A stretch of DNA of 12,240 bases, from NCBI GenBank assembly GCA_017436135.1, contig JAFSDQ010000026.1, forward strand, positions 1-12,240, read 5' to 3'. The notes below the pieces were generated by a model. That model worked only from the letters and a program-made list of their open reading frames with translations, was not told the DNA's origin and made no database searches. Source of the stretch: Clostridia bacterium. GTDB taxonomy: Bacteria; Bacillota_A; Clostridia; Monoglobales; Monoglobaceae. Made by a program: the position numbers and the translations under genes. Below are positions 1 to 7,436 of this stretch, piece after piece (positions within the stretch are counted from its first letter, which is position 1; each line of letters opens with the position of its first letter).

Positions 1-69
1 AAAACTTTTTGAAATTATTATTATCAGCCTGTTAAAAATTATTCTGCATCAACGCCTTTTACATTGATT

Positions 70-101
70 AAAAAAATGACATTGATAAAAATCAATGTCA
101 T
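70..101 (-). terminator. Intrinsic terminator of the spoIIA operon
   Basis: Positions 76-86 and 91-101 form a perfect 11-bp inverted repeat with a 4-nt loop. Read on the minus strand the stem is followed directly by six T residues (75-70). It lies 7 bases past the sigF stop codon, so it should end the spoIIA transcript. The stem is AT-rich, so efficiency is uncertain. Part of the stem sequence (acattgat) occurs again at 61-68. Nothing gene-like is visible between 1 and 69. Confidence 0.85.
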
Positions 102-108
102 ATACTCC

Positions 109-837
109 TTATTCTTTTGTGATTTTTTCCCTCATATAAAGAAGAATTTTCTTTTCAATTCTCGAAACCTGAACCTGGGATATGCCAAGCAGCTTTGCAA
201 TTTGTGCCTGGGTTTTTTGTTTATAATACCGCAAATACACTATTTGCTTATCCCTGTCACACAATTTTTGTATAATATCTTCAAGCAAAACCCGATTCAG
301 CATTTCCCCTAAATCATCGGTTCTGCTCTCGATTCTGTCCACCAAGGCTCCTCCCTCATCATCAACTGTTGCATATATTGATTGAGGCATTCGTTGGGCA
401 TCAATTGCTGTAGAAAGCTCTGCGGAGGTTATCCCCAATTCATTGGCAATTTCTGTTAGAGTTGGCTCCTTTCCTGTTTTCTTTTGCTCCTGTTCCTTTA
501 TCCTGTTCGCTTTTGCAGCAATATCTTTGAGGCTTCTGCTGACTTTTATTATTCCGTCATCTCTGATAAACCTTTTTATCTCGCCTATTATCACAGGCAC
601 AGCATAGGTGGAAAACTGAACCCCATAATCTGAATTAAACTTTTCTACAGCCTGAATAAGTCCTATGCACCCAACCTGTATCAAATCTTCTGTATCAAAT
701 CCTCTGCCAATAAATCTTCTTACCACACTATGCACAAGCCCCATATTTTGTAATATCAGATTTTCTCTTGATTTTTCGTCACCCTTTGCCGCAAGCTCAA
801 GTAATTCTGCATTGTCTGATGCATAGTTTTTAATCAT
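109..837 (-). CDS. sigF: RNA polymerase sigma-F factor (forespore-specific)
   Basis: Sporulation sigma factor that directs core RNA polymerase to early forespore promoters after asymmetric division. The 242 residues are close to the ~255 of Bacillus SigF. Region 2 is seen around residues 31-100 (NMGLVHSVV, DLIQVGCIGLIQAVEKF, FSTYAVPVIIGEIKRFIRDD), region 3 around 101-150, and region 4 with its helix-turn-helix around 195-235 (IVYLRYY, LGISQVQVSRIEKKIL). SigG shares much of this sequence; the call to SigF rests on the location directly after spoIIAA and spoIIAB. The ATG overlaps the spoIIAB end by 8 nt and has GGAG 9 nt upstream, so translation is probably coupled to that of its own anti-sigma factor. 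A terminator hairpin follows. Confidence 0.97.
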   Translation of the reverse strand: MIKNYASDNAELLELAAKGDEKSRENLILQNMGLVHSVVRRFIGRGFDTEDLIQVGCIGLIQAVEKFNSDYGVQFSTYAVPVIIGEIKRFIRDDGIIKVSRSLKDIAAKANRIKEQEQKKTGKEPTLTEIANELGITSAELSTAIDAQRMPQSIYATVDDEGGALVDRIESRTDDLGEMLNRVLLEDIIQKLCDRDKQIVYLRYYKQKTQAQIAKLLGISQVQVSRIEKKILLYMREKITKE

Positions 838-1261
838 TAAAAAGTTCTCCCACCTTTTTGGTCATAGTCACAACCGTACCTTCTCCAACTGTGGATTCAA
901 CCTGAAGAGTATCCATAAAGCTCTGCATTACCGTAAAGCCCATACCGCTTCTCTCCTCGTCATCTGTACCCGAATACAAGGGCTGCATAGCAAGAGCAAT
1001 ATCTTCAATTCCTCTGCCTTTATCTGTCACAACTACCTCTATGGTATTCCCTTTTATACTGCATTTCATTTCTACTATTCCCCTTGTCCCCGCATATCCG
1101 TGTACAATGGCATTTGTTACTGCTTCTGAAACAGCTGTTTTTATATCTGCAAGCTCCTCTACTGTAATATCAAGCTGTGTGGCAAAAGCACCTGCCGCCG
1201 CTCTTGCAAAGGCTTCGTTGCAGCTTTTCCCCGGAAACTCTATTTTTATGTAATTTTCCAT
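830..1261 (-). CDS. spoIIAB: Anti-sigma F factor SpoIIAB (serine kinase)
   Basis: GHKL-type ATP-binding protein that holds SigF inactive in the mother cell and predivisional cell, and phosphorylates SpoIIAA. The length of 143 residues matches the family (~146). The ATP-binding motifs are present: N box SEAVTNAIVHGY (45-56, with E46 and N50), G1 box DKGRGIED (80-87) and G2 box RSGMGFTVM (104-112). The ATG is preceded by AAAGGGG with about 9 nt spacing. It lies 16 nt after spoIIAA and overlaps sigF by 8 nt, the classic operon order. All key ATP-site residues seem intact, so I expect it to be functional. Confidence 0.97.
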   Translation of the reverse strand: MENYIKIEFPGKSCNEAFARAAAGAFATQLDITVEELADIKTAVSEAVTNAIVHGYAGTRGIVEMKCSIKGNTIEVVVTDKGRGIEDIALAMQPLYSGTDDEERSGMGFTVMQSFMDTLQVESTVGEGTVVTMTKKVGELFND

Positions 1262-1277
1262 CTATATTCGCCCCTTT

Positions 1278-1583
1278 CTATTCAATCTCAAGGATTTTGT
1301 TAAGTCCTGATACTTCCATAACCTTACTGACTTGAGGTTGAGGTCTTACAATAAGCATCTTCCCGCCCCGAGCCTTAATCAGCTTGTATCTGCCAAGCAA
1401 CATTCCTATTCCAGAGCTATCCATAAATGATATCTCTGCAAAATCAAATACTAAATTATTGATAGAATGAAGGCTTATCTCTTTATCAATTTTTTCTCTT
1501 ATTTCTGTTGCACAACTCTGGTCAAGCTCTCCTTTTAGCTTAACCACAAGAGTTGACCCCAGATATTCAAGACGCATTTCCAT
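1278..1583 (-). CDS. spoIIAA: Anti-sigma F factor antagonist SpoIIAA (STAS domain)
   Basis: Anti-anti-sigma factor: in unphosphorylated form it binds SpoIIAB and frees SigF; SpoIIAB inactivates it by serine phosphorylation and SpoIIE (not in this window) reactivates it. The protein is one STAS domain of 101 residues, somewhat shorter than the 117 of Bacillus subtilis because the C-terminal tail is short. The phosphoacceptor motif MDSSGIG lies at 54-60, with S56 aligning with Ser58 of B. subtilis. The GELD motif is at 18-21. Start: ATG at 1583 with AAAGGA about 10 nt upstream; an in-frame ATG two codons later (M3) is the alternative. First gene of the operon, after a 124-nt gap from the ABC-F gene. 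Confidence 0.96.
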   Translation of the reverse strand: MEMRLEYLGSTLVVKLKGELDQSCATEIREKIDKEISLHSINNLVFDFAEISFMDSSGIGMLLGRYKLIKARGGKMLIVRPQPQVSKVMEVSGLNKILEIE

Positions 1584-1620
1584 ATTCTTTCATCCTTTCT
1601 GCCAATAACGGCTGTTTTTT

Positions 1621-1649
1621 CATTTTAACATATTTCCGATATTTCCCAC
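1621..1649 (-). promoter_or_regulatory. Possible spoIIA promoter (SigH-like or extended -10 SigA-like)
   Basis: The 124-nt gap between the ABC-F stop and spoIIAA contains, on the minus strand, GTGGGAAAT (1649-1641), an 11-nt spacer, then GTTAAAATG (1629-1621). The first element agrees with the SigH -35 pattern RNAGGAWWW at all but one fixed base; the second is a poor match to RNNGAATWW. The same bases can be read as an extended -10 element (TG, one base, TAAAAT at 1627-1622) without a convincing -35. The spoIIA operon is SigH-driven in Bacillus, which favours the first reading by analogy. Position about 40 nt upstream of the start codon is sensible, but the exact element is inference. Confidence 0.35.
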
Positions 1650-1674
1650 ATTTTTTCGTACAACAAATACCAAC

Positions 1675-1709
1675 AAAAAAGCCGAAGCGTTTTCACGCTT
1701 CGACTTTTT
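1675..1709 (-). terminator. Intrinsic terminator after the ABC-F gene
   Basis: On the minus strand an 8-bp stem (1695-1702 with 1683-1690) closes a GAAA loop. It extends through a T-G and a G-C pair into an A-run/T-run, and ends in six T residues (1680-1675). The hairpin overlaps the ABC-F stop codon (1708-1710). It should separate the long hisA-to-ABC-F transcript from the spoIIA operon. The A/T flanks on both sides mean it could also work for plus-strand transcripts, though no plus-strand gene is seen. Confidence 0.9.
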
Positions 1710-3618
1710 ATTCTTCTTCAGAAAGCTTTTCCCATTCTTCAAAACATTCTTCGAGCTTTTTGTTGGCCTCCTCAAGCAGAAGTGACTTTTCTGTTGTCAG
1801 CTCAAAGCTTGTATAAACCGCCTCACTGGATAGCTCTGCCTCAAGCTGTGCACATTCCTCCTCAAGATAGGAAATCTCGTTTTCAAGCTCTTTTATTCTC
1901 TGCTTGCGCTTTACATCTGCTTTTCTTTGTTCCTTGCTTCTATAGCTGCTTTCGCTCTTTTGAACAGGCTTTTGGGGTTTATTCTCCTCTGCCTTTTTCT
2001 TGTTGAGCAAAACCCTTTCCTTATAATAATCATAGTTGCCGTCATAGACAACGGCACCGTCTTTGGTAATCTCTATTATCTTATCAGGAACACGATTGAG
2101 CAAATATCTGTCATGGGAAATAAAAATTACTGTCCCATCATATTCATCAAGAGCCCTGTCAAGAACCTCTTTTGAGTTTAGGTCAAGATGGTTTGTAGGC
2201 TCGTCAAGGAGGAGAACATTTGACTTTTCAAGCATTATAATACAAAGGGCAAGTCTTGCTCTCTCCCCACCGCTTATGACGCCCACAGGCTTATATACAT
2301 CCTCTTTAGTGAGAAGTACATTCCCCAGCATACGCCTTATCTGTGCCTCGGGAATATGAGGAAATCTGTCCCACAGCTCGTCTATCGCCTGCCTGTTTTG
2401 GTCAAGGTTTAAATTCTCCTGCTCGTAATAGCTGATGCTTACATTCTTTCCCCATTCAACCTCTCCGTCATAATGAGGAATAAGCCCTTGTATCGTCTTA
2501 AAGAATGAGGATTTTCCTATACCATTATCACCGATAACGGCAATCTTTTCTCCCCGTTTTATCTCAAGGTTAATGTTTTTGCAAAGCTCTTTTCTTTCTT
2601 CGCCCACTGTAACCGTAAGATTTTTTACTGTAAGAACATCCTTGTATGGCTCCTTGGTTTTTTCAAACCGAAGCTTTATTTTTTTGTCATAGTGTTCAGG
2701 GTCTTCAAGAATTTCCATACTCTCAAGTATTTTAAGTCTTGACTTGGCACTTGCCGAGGTGGAGGCTCTTGCCATATTTTTGTCAACATAGGTCTGGAGC
2801 CTTGCAATTTCCTCTCTTTGTGCTTCGTATTCCTTGATACTGCGGACAAGCCGCTCTTCTTTCTGGATTTGGTATGCAGAATAATTTCCCTTATAATAAT
2901 TAAGCCGACCTCGCTCCAGCTCAAATATATTATCTACGATTTTGTCAAGAAAATATCTGTCATGGGAAATAACAAAAATTGCCCCTTTGTAGTCACAAAG
3001 GTATTCTTCAAGCCAGCTCAAGGTTTTAAAATCAAGATGGTTTGTAGGCTCGTCAAGGACAAGCAGTTCAGGCTCCTCCAGCAAAAGCTTTGCTATTGCA
3101 AGCCTTGTCTTTTCCCCACCGCTTAAAATGTTTATGGGAGTATCAAGATCACGGTCCGAAAAGCCCATTCCGTTTAATACAGTTTTAATTTTTACTTCTA
3201 CCCCATACCCGTCACGGCTGTCAAAATATGCTTGTTTTGCCCCGTAAGCCGCCGCAAGTCTGCGATATTCAGGGCTTTCGTGGTCAGAAAGTGCCGACAT
3301 TTTCGCCTCAATATCCCGCATATCCCGCTCCGCCTCATAAACATCATCAAAGGCTTTGCGCATCTCAGCAATTATAGAGTTGTCCCTTTCAAGTCCCGAA
3401 TTTTGCTTAAGCACGCCCAAACGAATATCATTTTTTATATAAAGCTCGCCCTCATCATTTTCAAGCTCACCCAAAAGCACCGATAAAAGGGTTGACTTTC
3501 CCGCCCCGTTTACACCAATTAAACCATAGCGGCACTTGTCCTCTATGGTCAGGGTTACATTTTTAAATATAAGATTGTCCGAAAAGCTTTTTCCTATATC
3601 GTGTGCTGAAATTAACAT
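1708..3618 (-). CDS. ABC-F family ATPase (YdiF/YfmR/Uup-like)
   Basis: Soluble twin-ATPase of the ABC-F family, whose studied members bind the ribosomal E site and ease stalled translation or give antibiotic protection; no transmembrane segments are present. Domain 1 has Walker A GVNGAGKST (35-43), signature LSGGEKTRLA (165-174), Walker B LLVLDEP (185-191) and the switch histidine in SHDRY (218-222). The inter-domain linker, about 250-325, is basic and helical. Domain 2 has GDNGIGKSS (363-371), ISGGERARLA (448-457), VLLLDEP (468-474) and SHDRY (501-505). A charged C-terminal extension (540-636) looks like a coiled coil, as in Uup/YdiF-type members. Both catalytic glutamates (E190, E473) are present. 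The length of 636 fits such housekeeping members. Which subfamily it belongs to, and whether it has any resistance role, cannot be told here. It lies 6 nt after the RseC-like gene and ends in a terminator. Confidence 0.95.
   Translation of the reverse strand: MLISAHDIGKSFSDNLIFKNVTLTIEDKCRYGLIGVNGAGKSTLLSVLLGELENDEGELYIKNDIRLGVLKQNSGLERDNSIIAEMRKAFDDVYEAERDMRDIEAKMSALSDHESPEYRRLAAAYGAKQAYFDSRDGYGVEVKIKTVLNGMGFSDRDLDTPINILSGGEKTRLAIAKLLLEEPELLVLDEPTNHLDFKTLSWLEEYLCDYKGAIFVISHDRYFLDKIVDNIFELERGRLNYYKGNYSAYQIQKEERLVRSIKEYEAQREEIARLQTYVDKNMARASTSASAKSRLKILESMEILEDPEHYDKKIKLRFEKTKEPYKDVLTVKNLTVTVGEERKELCKNINLEIKRGEKIAVIGDNGIGKSSFFKTIQGLIPHYDGEVEWGKNVSISYYEQENLNLDQNRQAIDELWDRFPHIPEAQIRRMLGNVLLTKEDVYKPVGVISGGERARLALCIIMLEKSNVLLLDEPTNHLDLNSKEVLDRALDEYDGTVIFISHDRYLLNRVPDKIIEITKDGAVVYDGNYDYYKERVLLNKKKAEENKPQKPVQKSESSYRSKEQRKADVKRKQRIKELENEISYLEEECAQLEAELSSEAVYTSFELTTEKSLLLEEANKKLEECFEEWEKLSEEE
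2102..2210 (-). repeat. Internal nucleotide repeat, copy in ATPase domain 2
   Basis: Two exact blocks inside the ABC-F gene, 2102-2123 (22 nt) and 2183-2210 (28 nt), match 2951-2972 and 3032-3059, both at an offset of exactly 849 bases. They encode the SHDRY-region switch and the LDEPTNHLD Walker B region. The DNA between the blocks is diverged. Confidence 0.9.
2951..3059 (-). repeat. Internal nucleotide repeat, copy in ATPase domain 1
   Basis: Partner of 2102-2210: 2951-2972 and 3032-3059 are base-for-base identical to the domain 2 blocks, including synonymous positions. The repeat reflects the duplicated ATPase domains; either codon preference or gene conversion could keep the copies identical. 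Confidence 0.9.
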
Positions 3619-3637
3619 ATCCTTTTATCTATCCTTT
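3619..3637 (-). promoter_or_regulatory. Unusual double ribosome binding site of the ABC-F gene
   Basis: On the minus strand AAAGGAT occurs twice before the ABC-F ATG. The near copy (AAGGA, 3624-3620) ends one base before the start codon, which is too close. The far copy (3637-3632) is 13 nt away, longer than usual. An in-frame TAA three codons upstream of the ATG leaves no other start, and the family N-terminus (MLISAHDIGKSF) fits this ATG. Initiation may therefore be weak or coupled to the upstream gene, which ends 6 nt before. Confidence 0.55.
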
Positions 3638-4014
3638 GTTGCAAGTATTTCTATTTTGTCTTTGGGATAAATAAGCTTTACAGCCAAAAGACTAAAGAAC
3701 AAGCCCACAACTGCTCCCAAAACAGATGCAAGCTCTGCTTTAAACATAATATATCCCAAAACGGCACCTAAAATCATTACTATTACCGAAAGTCCATAGC
3801 CCAAAAACATATTTTTAAAGAAGCTTTTGTTCTGCATTAAAAGCCTTACCCTGTCACCTCTCTCAAGAGGCTCCGTATGTTTACATTCCACAATTATCGC
3901 ATCAGTTGGGCAGCCCTTGCAGCTTACACAGTTTCCGCCGCAGGCAGACTCTCTGTCCACCCTGACCAAAACTCTGTCACCTTGTACCTCTGTAACATAT
4001 CCTATCTGTTCCAC
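3625..4014 (-). CDS. RseC/SoxR-reducing-system family membrane protein
   Basis: Small membrane protein of 129 residues resembling the RseC/MucC family, members of which are linked to SoxR reduction, sigma-E control and Rnf/Rsx electron transport in other bacteria. The N-terminal part (1-60) has GYVTEV and VRVDRESACGGNCVSC with a cysteine cluster C25-C29-C32-C35 and a further C44, suited to binding a metal or FeS cluster or to redox chemistry. Two hydrophobic segments follow (about 66-87 and 92-114), then a short charged tail. It starts with GTG, sharing one base with the recN stop (TAGTG); AAGGA lies 10 nt upstream. Its partner is unknown: no Rnf, SoxR or sigma-E gene is in the window. The family assignment is fairly sure, the role is not. 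Confidence 0.85.
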   Translation of the reverse strand: MEQIGYVTEVQGDRVLVRVDRESACGGNCVSCKGCPTDAIIVECKHTEPLERGDRVRLLMQNKSFFKNMFLGYGLSVIVMILGAVLGYIMFKAELASVLGAVVGLFFSLLAVKLIYPKDKIEILATKDR

Positions 4015-5729
4015 TATTTTATATTCCTTTTCTGTTTATATTCCTCTGCCATATCAACCATTTCCCTTGCGGCACTTGAAGTAAGCTCTGTTACCATAAC
4101 ACCGCCGATAATTCTTGCAAGCTCGGTTATTCTTTCCTCGCCCTGTACCTGGGTTACAGTTGTTTCTGTGGTTTCTTCCTGTGTATTCTTTTCTATAAGA
4201 TAATGATGGTCCGCCATTGCGGCTATCTGGGCAAGGTGCGTAATACACAAAATCTGTCTGTGTCTTGCAAGCATTCCCATCTTCTCTGCAATTTTCTGTG
4301 CCGCTCTTCCGCTGACCCCTGTATCAATCTCATCAAAAATCAAGGTTTCTACACTGTCACTATCAGACAAAACAGACTTCATGGCAAGCATAATCCTTGA
4401 CATCTCGCCCCCTGATGCAATTTTGGAAAGGGGCTTTAACGCCTCCCCCGGATTTGCAGAAATCATAAATTCCACACTATCGCAGCCCTCTGCAGAAAAT
4501 TTCAACTCACCGTTTTCGTCAAGAATCGGACTCACACTTGCAGAAAACCTCATTTTCTGCATATCAAGGTCGCAAAGCTCATTCATTACACTCTCTTGCA
4601 GGGCAAGGGCAGATGACATTCTTCTTTCTGTAAGCCTGTCCGCAATATCTGCAAGCTTTGCGGTTTCTGTCTTCAGCTTTTCTTCAAGCTCTGCCTTTTT
4701 TTCGTCACTTCTCTCAATATCAGAGAGTCTGCTTCTGGATACCTCGGCATATTCCAATATCTCTTCTATATTCTGTCCGTATTTGCGTTTAAGATTATAT
4801 ATAAGGCTGATTCTTGCTTCTATATCATCAAGCTCTGCCTGGCTGTAGTCAACACCATCAATATATGAGCGAAGCTCATGCATAACATCATCTGCGTCCG
4901 CCATAACAGACGCCATTGTTTCGCAATACTCATCAAGACGGGAATCAAACTCACGTACTGCTTCCAGATTTCGCAGTGCCTCGGCTATCCCGTCTACTGC
5001 GCCCCCGCTGCCATCGTCGCTTCCATACAAGGCATAATAAGCACAGCCTGCAGCCTCCGCAATTTGCTCTCCATTCTGCAAAAAGCTTCTTCTCTCTTGC
5101 AACTCTTCTTCTTCGCCTATCTTTAGTCTTGCACTGTCTATTTCCTCTACCTGAAACTTTAGAAGCTCTACTAATCTATCCTTTTCTCTCTCGTCGGTTT
5201 CAAGGCTTTCTAAATCATTTTTTATCTCTTTTACAATTCCATACTGCTCTTTATATTCTGATAAAAGACGCTGATTATCCCCATACTCATCAACAAATTT
5301 CAAGTGGGATTTTGGTGAGAGCAAGCTTTGGTTATCGTTCTGTCCATGAATGGTAAGAAGAAGTGCCCCCGCCTCTTTCACTACATTAAGGGGAGTAAGT
5401 CTGCCGTTTATATGACTCTTACTCTTTCCGTCAGGATAAAGCTTTCTGCTGATTACAATTGTAGAATCCTCACAATCAATGCCAAGGTCGCAGAGGGTGT
5501 CCATTATTTCCTTATTGTCCACCTCAAATGCCAAATCAACCGAGGCAAACTCCGCCCCTGTCCTTATAAGGTCACGGCTTCCTCTTCCCCCAAGAGCCAT
5601 ATCAATAGAATCAATAAGTATAGACTTACCCGCACCTGTTTCACCAGTCAATGCCTGAAAGCCTTCGTTAAATTCAATCGTAACCTCCTGGATTACCGCT
5701 ATATTTTTTATATGAAGCTCCCGTAACAT
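4014..5729 (-). CDS. recN: DNA repair ATPase RecN
   Basis: SMC-like ATPase that gathers at DNA double-strand breaks and promotes recombinational repair in the cytoplasm. Length 571 is normal. The ATPase head is split: Walker A GETGAGKS (29-36) and the IHGQNDNQSLL motif (127-137) near the N-terminus; signature SGGEMSR (439-445), Walker B LIFDEID (463-469) and the ITHLAQ histidine (H498) near the C-terminus. Between them lie the helical arms (about 150-370) rich in E, K, L and R. The ATG is preceded by GGAGG with 7 nt spacing. It follows nadK by 19 nt, with no argR between, and overlaps the RseC-like gene by one base. I see no LexA-type box near it, and there is no room for a separate promoter. 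Confidence 0.97.
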   Translation of the reverse strand: MLRELHIKNIAVIQEVTIEFNEGFQALTGETGAGKSILIDSIDMALGGRGSRDLIRTGAEFASVDLAFEVDNKEIMDTLCDLGIDCEDSTIVISRKLYPDGKSKSHINGRLTPLNVVKEAGALLLTIHGQNDNQSLLSPKSHLKFVDEYGDNQRLLSEYKEQYGIVKEIKNDLESLETDEREKDRLVELLKFQVEEIDSARLKIGEEEELQERRSFLQNGEQIAEAAGCAYYALYGSDDGSGGAVDGIAEALRNLEAVREFDSRLDEYCETMASVMADADDVMHELRSYIDGVDYSQAELDDIEARISLIYNLKRKYGQNIEEILEYAEVSRSRLSDIERSDEKKAELEEKLKTETAKLADIADRLTERRMSSALALQESVMNELCDLDMQKMRFSASVSPILDENGELKFSAEGCDSVEFMISANPGEALKPLSKIASGGEMSRIMLAMKSVLSDSDSVETLIFDEIDTGVSGRAAQKIAEKMGMLARHRQILCITHLAQIAAMADHHYLIEKNTQEETTETTVTQVQGEERITELARIIGGVMVTELTSSAAREMVDMAEEYKQKRNIK

Positions 5730-5748
5730 AGCAGCCCCTCCGTTTCCT

Positions 5749-6597
5749 TTAATCTGACAGCTTTTCTCTTAACACATCAAAGAAATTTCTGCTTATCGGC
5801 TTTATGAGCCTTGTCCTGTATTTTGATTTTGTAACCTTTATAAATTCCCCTTTTTCAAGAATACCAACACTCTCTCCGTCTACCATAATGGCAACATCAG
5901 AGCGACACTCCACAGACGGGCTTATCCATATTTCGTCATTCCCCGGCACAACCGTACTTCTCGCCTTAAGAGTATGAGGGCAAATAGGGGTAATTATCAT
6001 TGCATCAAGGTCGGGATGAAGCACCGCACCCCCCGCTGACAGGGAATATGCCGTTGACCCTACCGCCGTTGCAACAATCAGACCATCTGCAGAATAAGAG
6101 CCAATGTTGGTACCATTTACCGCCACAGAAACATTTATCATCTTTGTTCCTGTGTTTGCTTTTACAACAATGTCGTTAAGGGCAAGAAATTTTGCCCCCT
6201 CTACCCCTTGCTTTACCACAACAGCCTCCACCATCATACAGCTTGTAGTGGTGTAATTTTCATTAAATAAATGGCTGAATACAGAATAATCTCCCTTTTC
6301 TGCCTGGGCAAGAAAACCGAGGTTTCCTAAATTTATACCCATAATCGGTACCCCATAAACCGCCGCTTGGGGTGCAACATTCAAAAGTGTTCCGTCACCG
6401 CCAAGAACAATTGCCATATCAGCATCCTTGAGTATTTGTGACAGTATTCCATATTCAACTCCTGCACAAAAAGCACCCTTATACTTTTGCTCTGCATAGA
6501 CAGTTGCACCATATTCCAATAATATTTCTATAACCTTTTTCGTTTCTGCAAGCTTCTCATCCCGAAGCTCGTTAGGTATTACTACTATTCTTTTCAC
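5749..6597 (-). CDS. nadK: NAD kinase
   Basis: Phosphorylates NAD to NADP in the cytoplasm, the source of the cell's NADP(H) pool. The 282 residues match the family. Diagnostic motifs: LGGDGTLL (65-72, the GGDG phosphate-binding loop), GINLGNLGFLA (88-98), NDIVV (141-145) and SADGLIVATAVGSTAYSLSAGG (169-190). PICPHTLKARS (204-214) is also typical. The start is GTG at 6597, preceded by a G-rich stretch (GCGGGGG) about 7 nt away. It sits 17 nt after tlyA, the usual Firmicutes order. The residues after 220 (ISPS, VDGE) are also normal for NadK. No defect is seen. Confidence 0.97.
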   Translation of the reverse strand: MKRIVVIPNELRDEKLAETKKVIEILLEYGATVYAEQKYKGAFCAGVEYGILSQILKDADMAIVLGGDGTLLNVAPQAAVYGVPIMGINLGNLGFLAQAEKGDYSVFSHLFNENYTTTSCMMVEAVVVKQGVEGAKFLALNDIVVKANTGTKMINVSVAVNGTNIGSYSADGLIVATAVGSTAYSLSAGGAVLHPDLDAMIITPICPHTLKARSTVVPGNDEIWISPSVECRSDVAIMVDGESVGILEKGEFIKVTKSKYRTRLIKPISRNFFDVLREKLSD

Positions 6598-6614
6598 GGC
6601 AAAACCCCCGCTTT

Positions 6615-7406
6615 TTATATCTCGTTATGAGATTTATCTACTAATCCTTCTATATCAAGCTCTGCACAATCTCCTGTCTTTGATATGTACATAAGATATT
6701 CTATATTTCCTTCAGGTCCCTTTATGGGGGAATAATCTATTCCCTGAACCTTAAAACCAATTTCTTTGGTAAAGGCTACCACTTTTTCTATTACCTCTCT
6801 GTGTACATTTTTGTCACGGACAACGCCTTTTTTCCCTACCTTGTCCCGTCCTGCCTCAAATTGAGGTTTTATAAGGCAAACGCCACTTGCATCTTCAGTA
6901 GAGAGCTTCCACGCAACAGGGAGTACAAGTCCAAGAGATATAAACGAAACATCCACCGAAAAAAACTCTATCTTTTCATCAAGGGCAGTTTCCTCCACAT
7001 ATCGAATATTTGTTCTCTCCATGTTTACTACTCTTTCATCGCACCGAAGCTGCCACGCAAGCTGACCGTATCCCACATCCACAGCATAAACCTTTACCCC
7101 GCCGTTTTGAAGCATGCAATCCGTAAATCCCCCTGTAGAGGCACCGATGTCCATACAAACCTTGCCCTTTGGGGAAACAGGAAATACCTCCATGGCTTTT
7201 TCAAGCTTAAGTCCCCCCCGGCTCACATATTTTTTGGCTGTGCTTCTGACCTCAATTTTTTCTTCACCGCTGACCTGTTCTCCTGCCTTTGTAGCCTTTA
7301 CATTATCTATGTATACCTCGCCTGCCATTATAACAGATTGCGCCTCGCTTCTGCTTTTAGCAAGTCCCTTTTCTGCAAGGTAAACATCAAGTCTTTGTTT
7401 CGCCAT
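6615..7406 (-). CDS. tlyA: TlyA family rRNA (cytidine-2'-O)-methyltransferase
   Basis: Member of the TlyA/YqxC family: SAM-dependent 2'-O-methyltransferase which in mycobacteria modifies 16S and 23S rRNA (older annotation: hemolysin). An S4 RNA-binding domain spans about 2-60 (KQRLDVYLAEKGLAKSRSEA). A Rossmann-like methyltransferase domain follows with DIGASTGGFTD (86-96), VDVGYGQLAW (109-118), VDVSFISL (151-158), KPQFEAGR (180-187) and KGVVRD (193-198). Start: ATG at 7406 has GGAGG (7418-7414) at 7 nt. A GTG two codons further upstream (7412) is almost on top of that site, so the shorter 263-residue protein is preferred. It is 30 nt after dxs and 17 nt before nadK. Whether this homologue methylates one or both subunits cannot be told. 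Confidence 0.95.
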   Translation of the reverse strand: MAKQRLDVYLAEKGLAKSRSEAQSVIMAGEVYIDNVKATKAGEQVSGEEKIEVRSTAKKYVSRGGLKLEKAMEVFPVSPKGKVCMDIGASTGGFTDCMLQNGGVKVYAVDVGYGQLAWQLRCDERVVNMERTNIRYVEETALDEKIEFFSVDVSFISLGLVLPVAWKLSTEDASGVCLIKPQFEAGRDKVGKKGVVRDKNVHREVIEKVVAFTKEIGFKVQGIDYSPIKGPEGNIEYLMYISKTGDCAELDIEGLVDKSHNEI

Positions 7407-7436
7407 AAGCACACCTCCAATTCAACGCGTAATATA

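Noticed and set aside
64..312. Plus-strand open frame of 82 codons over the end of sigF
   Set aside because: It begins at a TTG inside the terminator region, has no ribosome binding site, and runs antisense to clearly coding sigF.
1800..5000. Frequent recurring strings such as caagctc/gagcttg across genes
   Set aside because: They fall in frame with Glu-Leu and Leu-Asp/Glu codons and reflect codon preference, not a spaced repeat.
5730..5748. LexA/SOS box before recN
   Set aside because: The junction is only 19 nt and contains no GAAC-N4-GTTC type palindrome.
7407..7412. GTG at 7412 as the tlyA start
   Set aside because: It would lie one base from the GGAGG site, while the ATG at 7406 has ideal 7-nt spacing and matches the family N-terminus.
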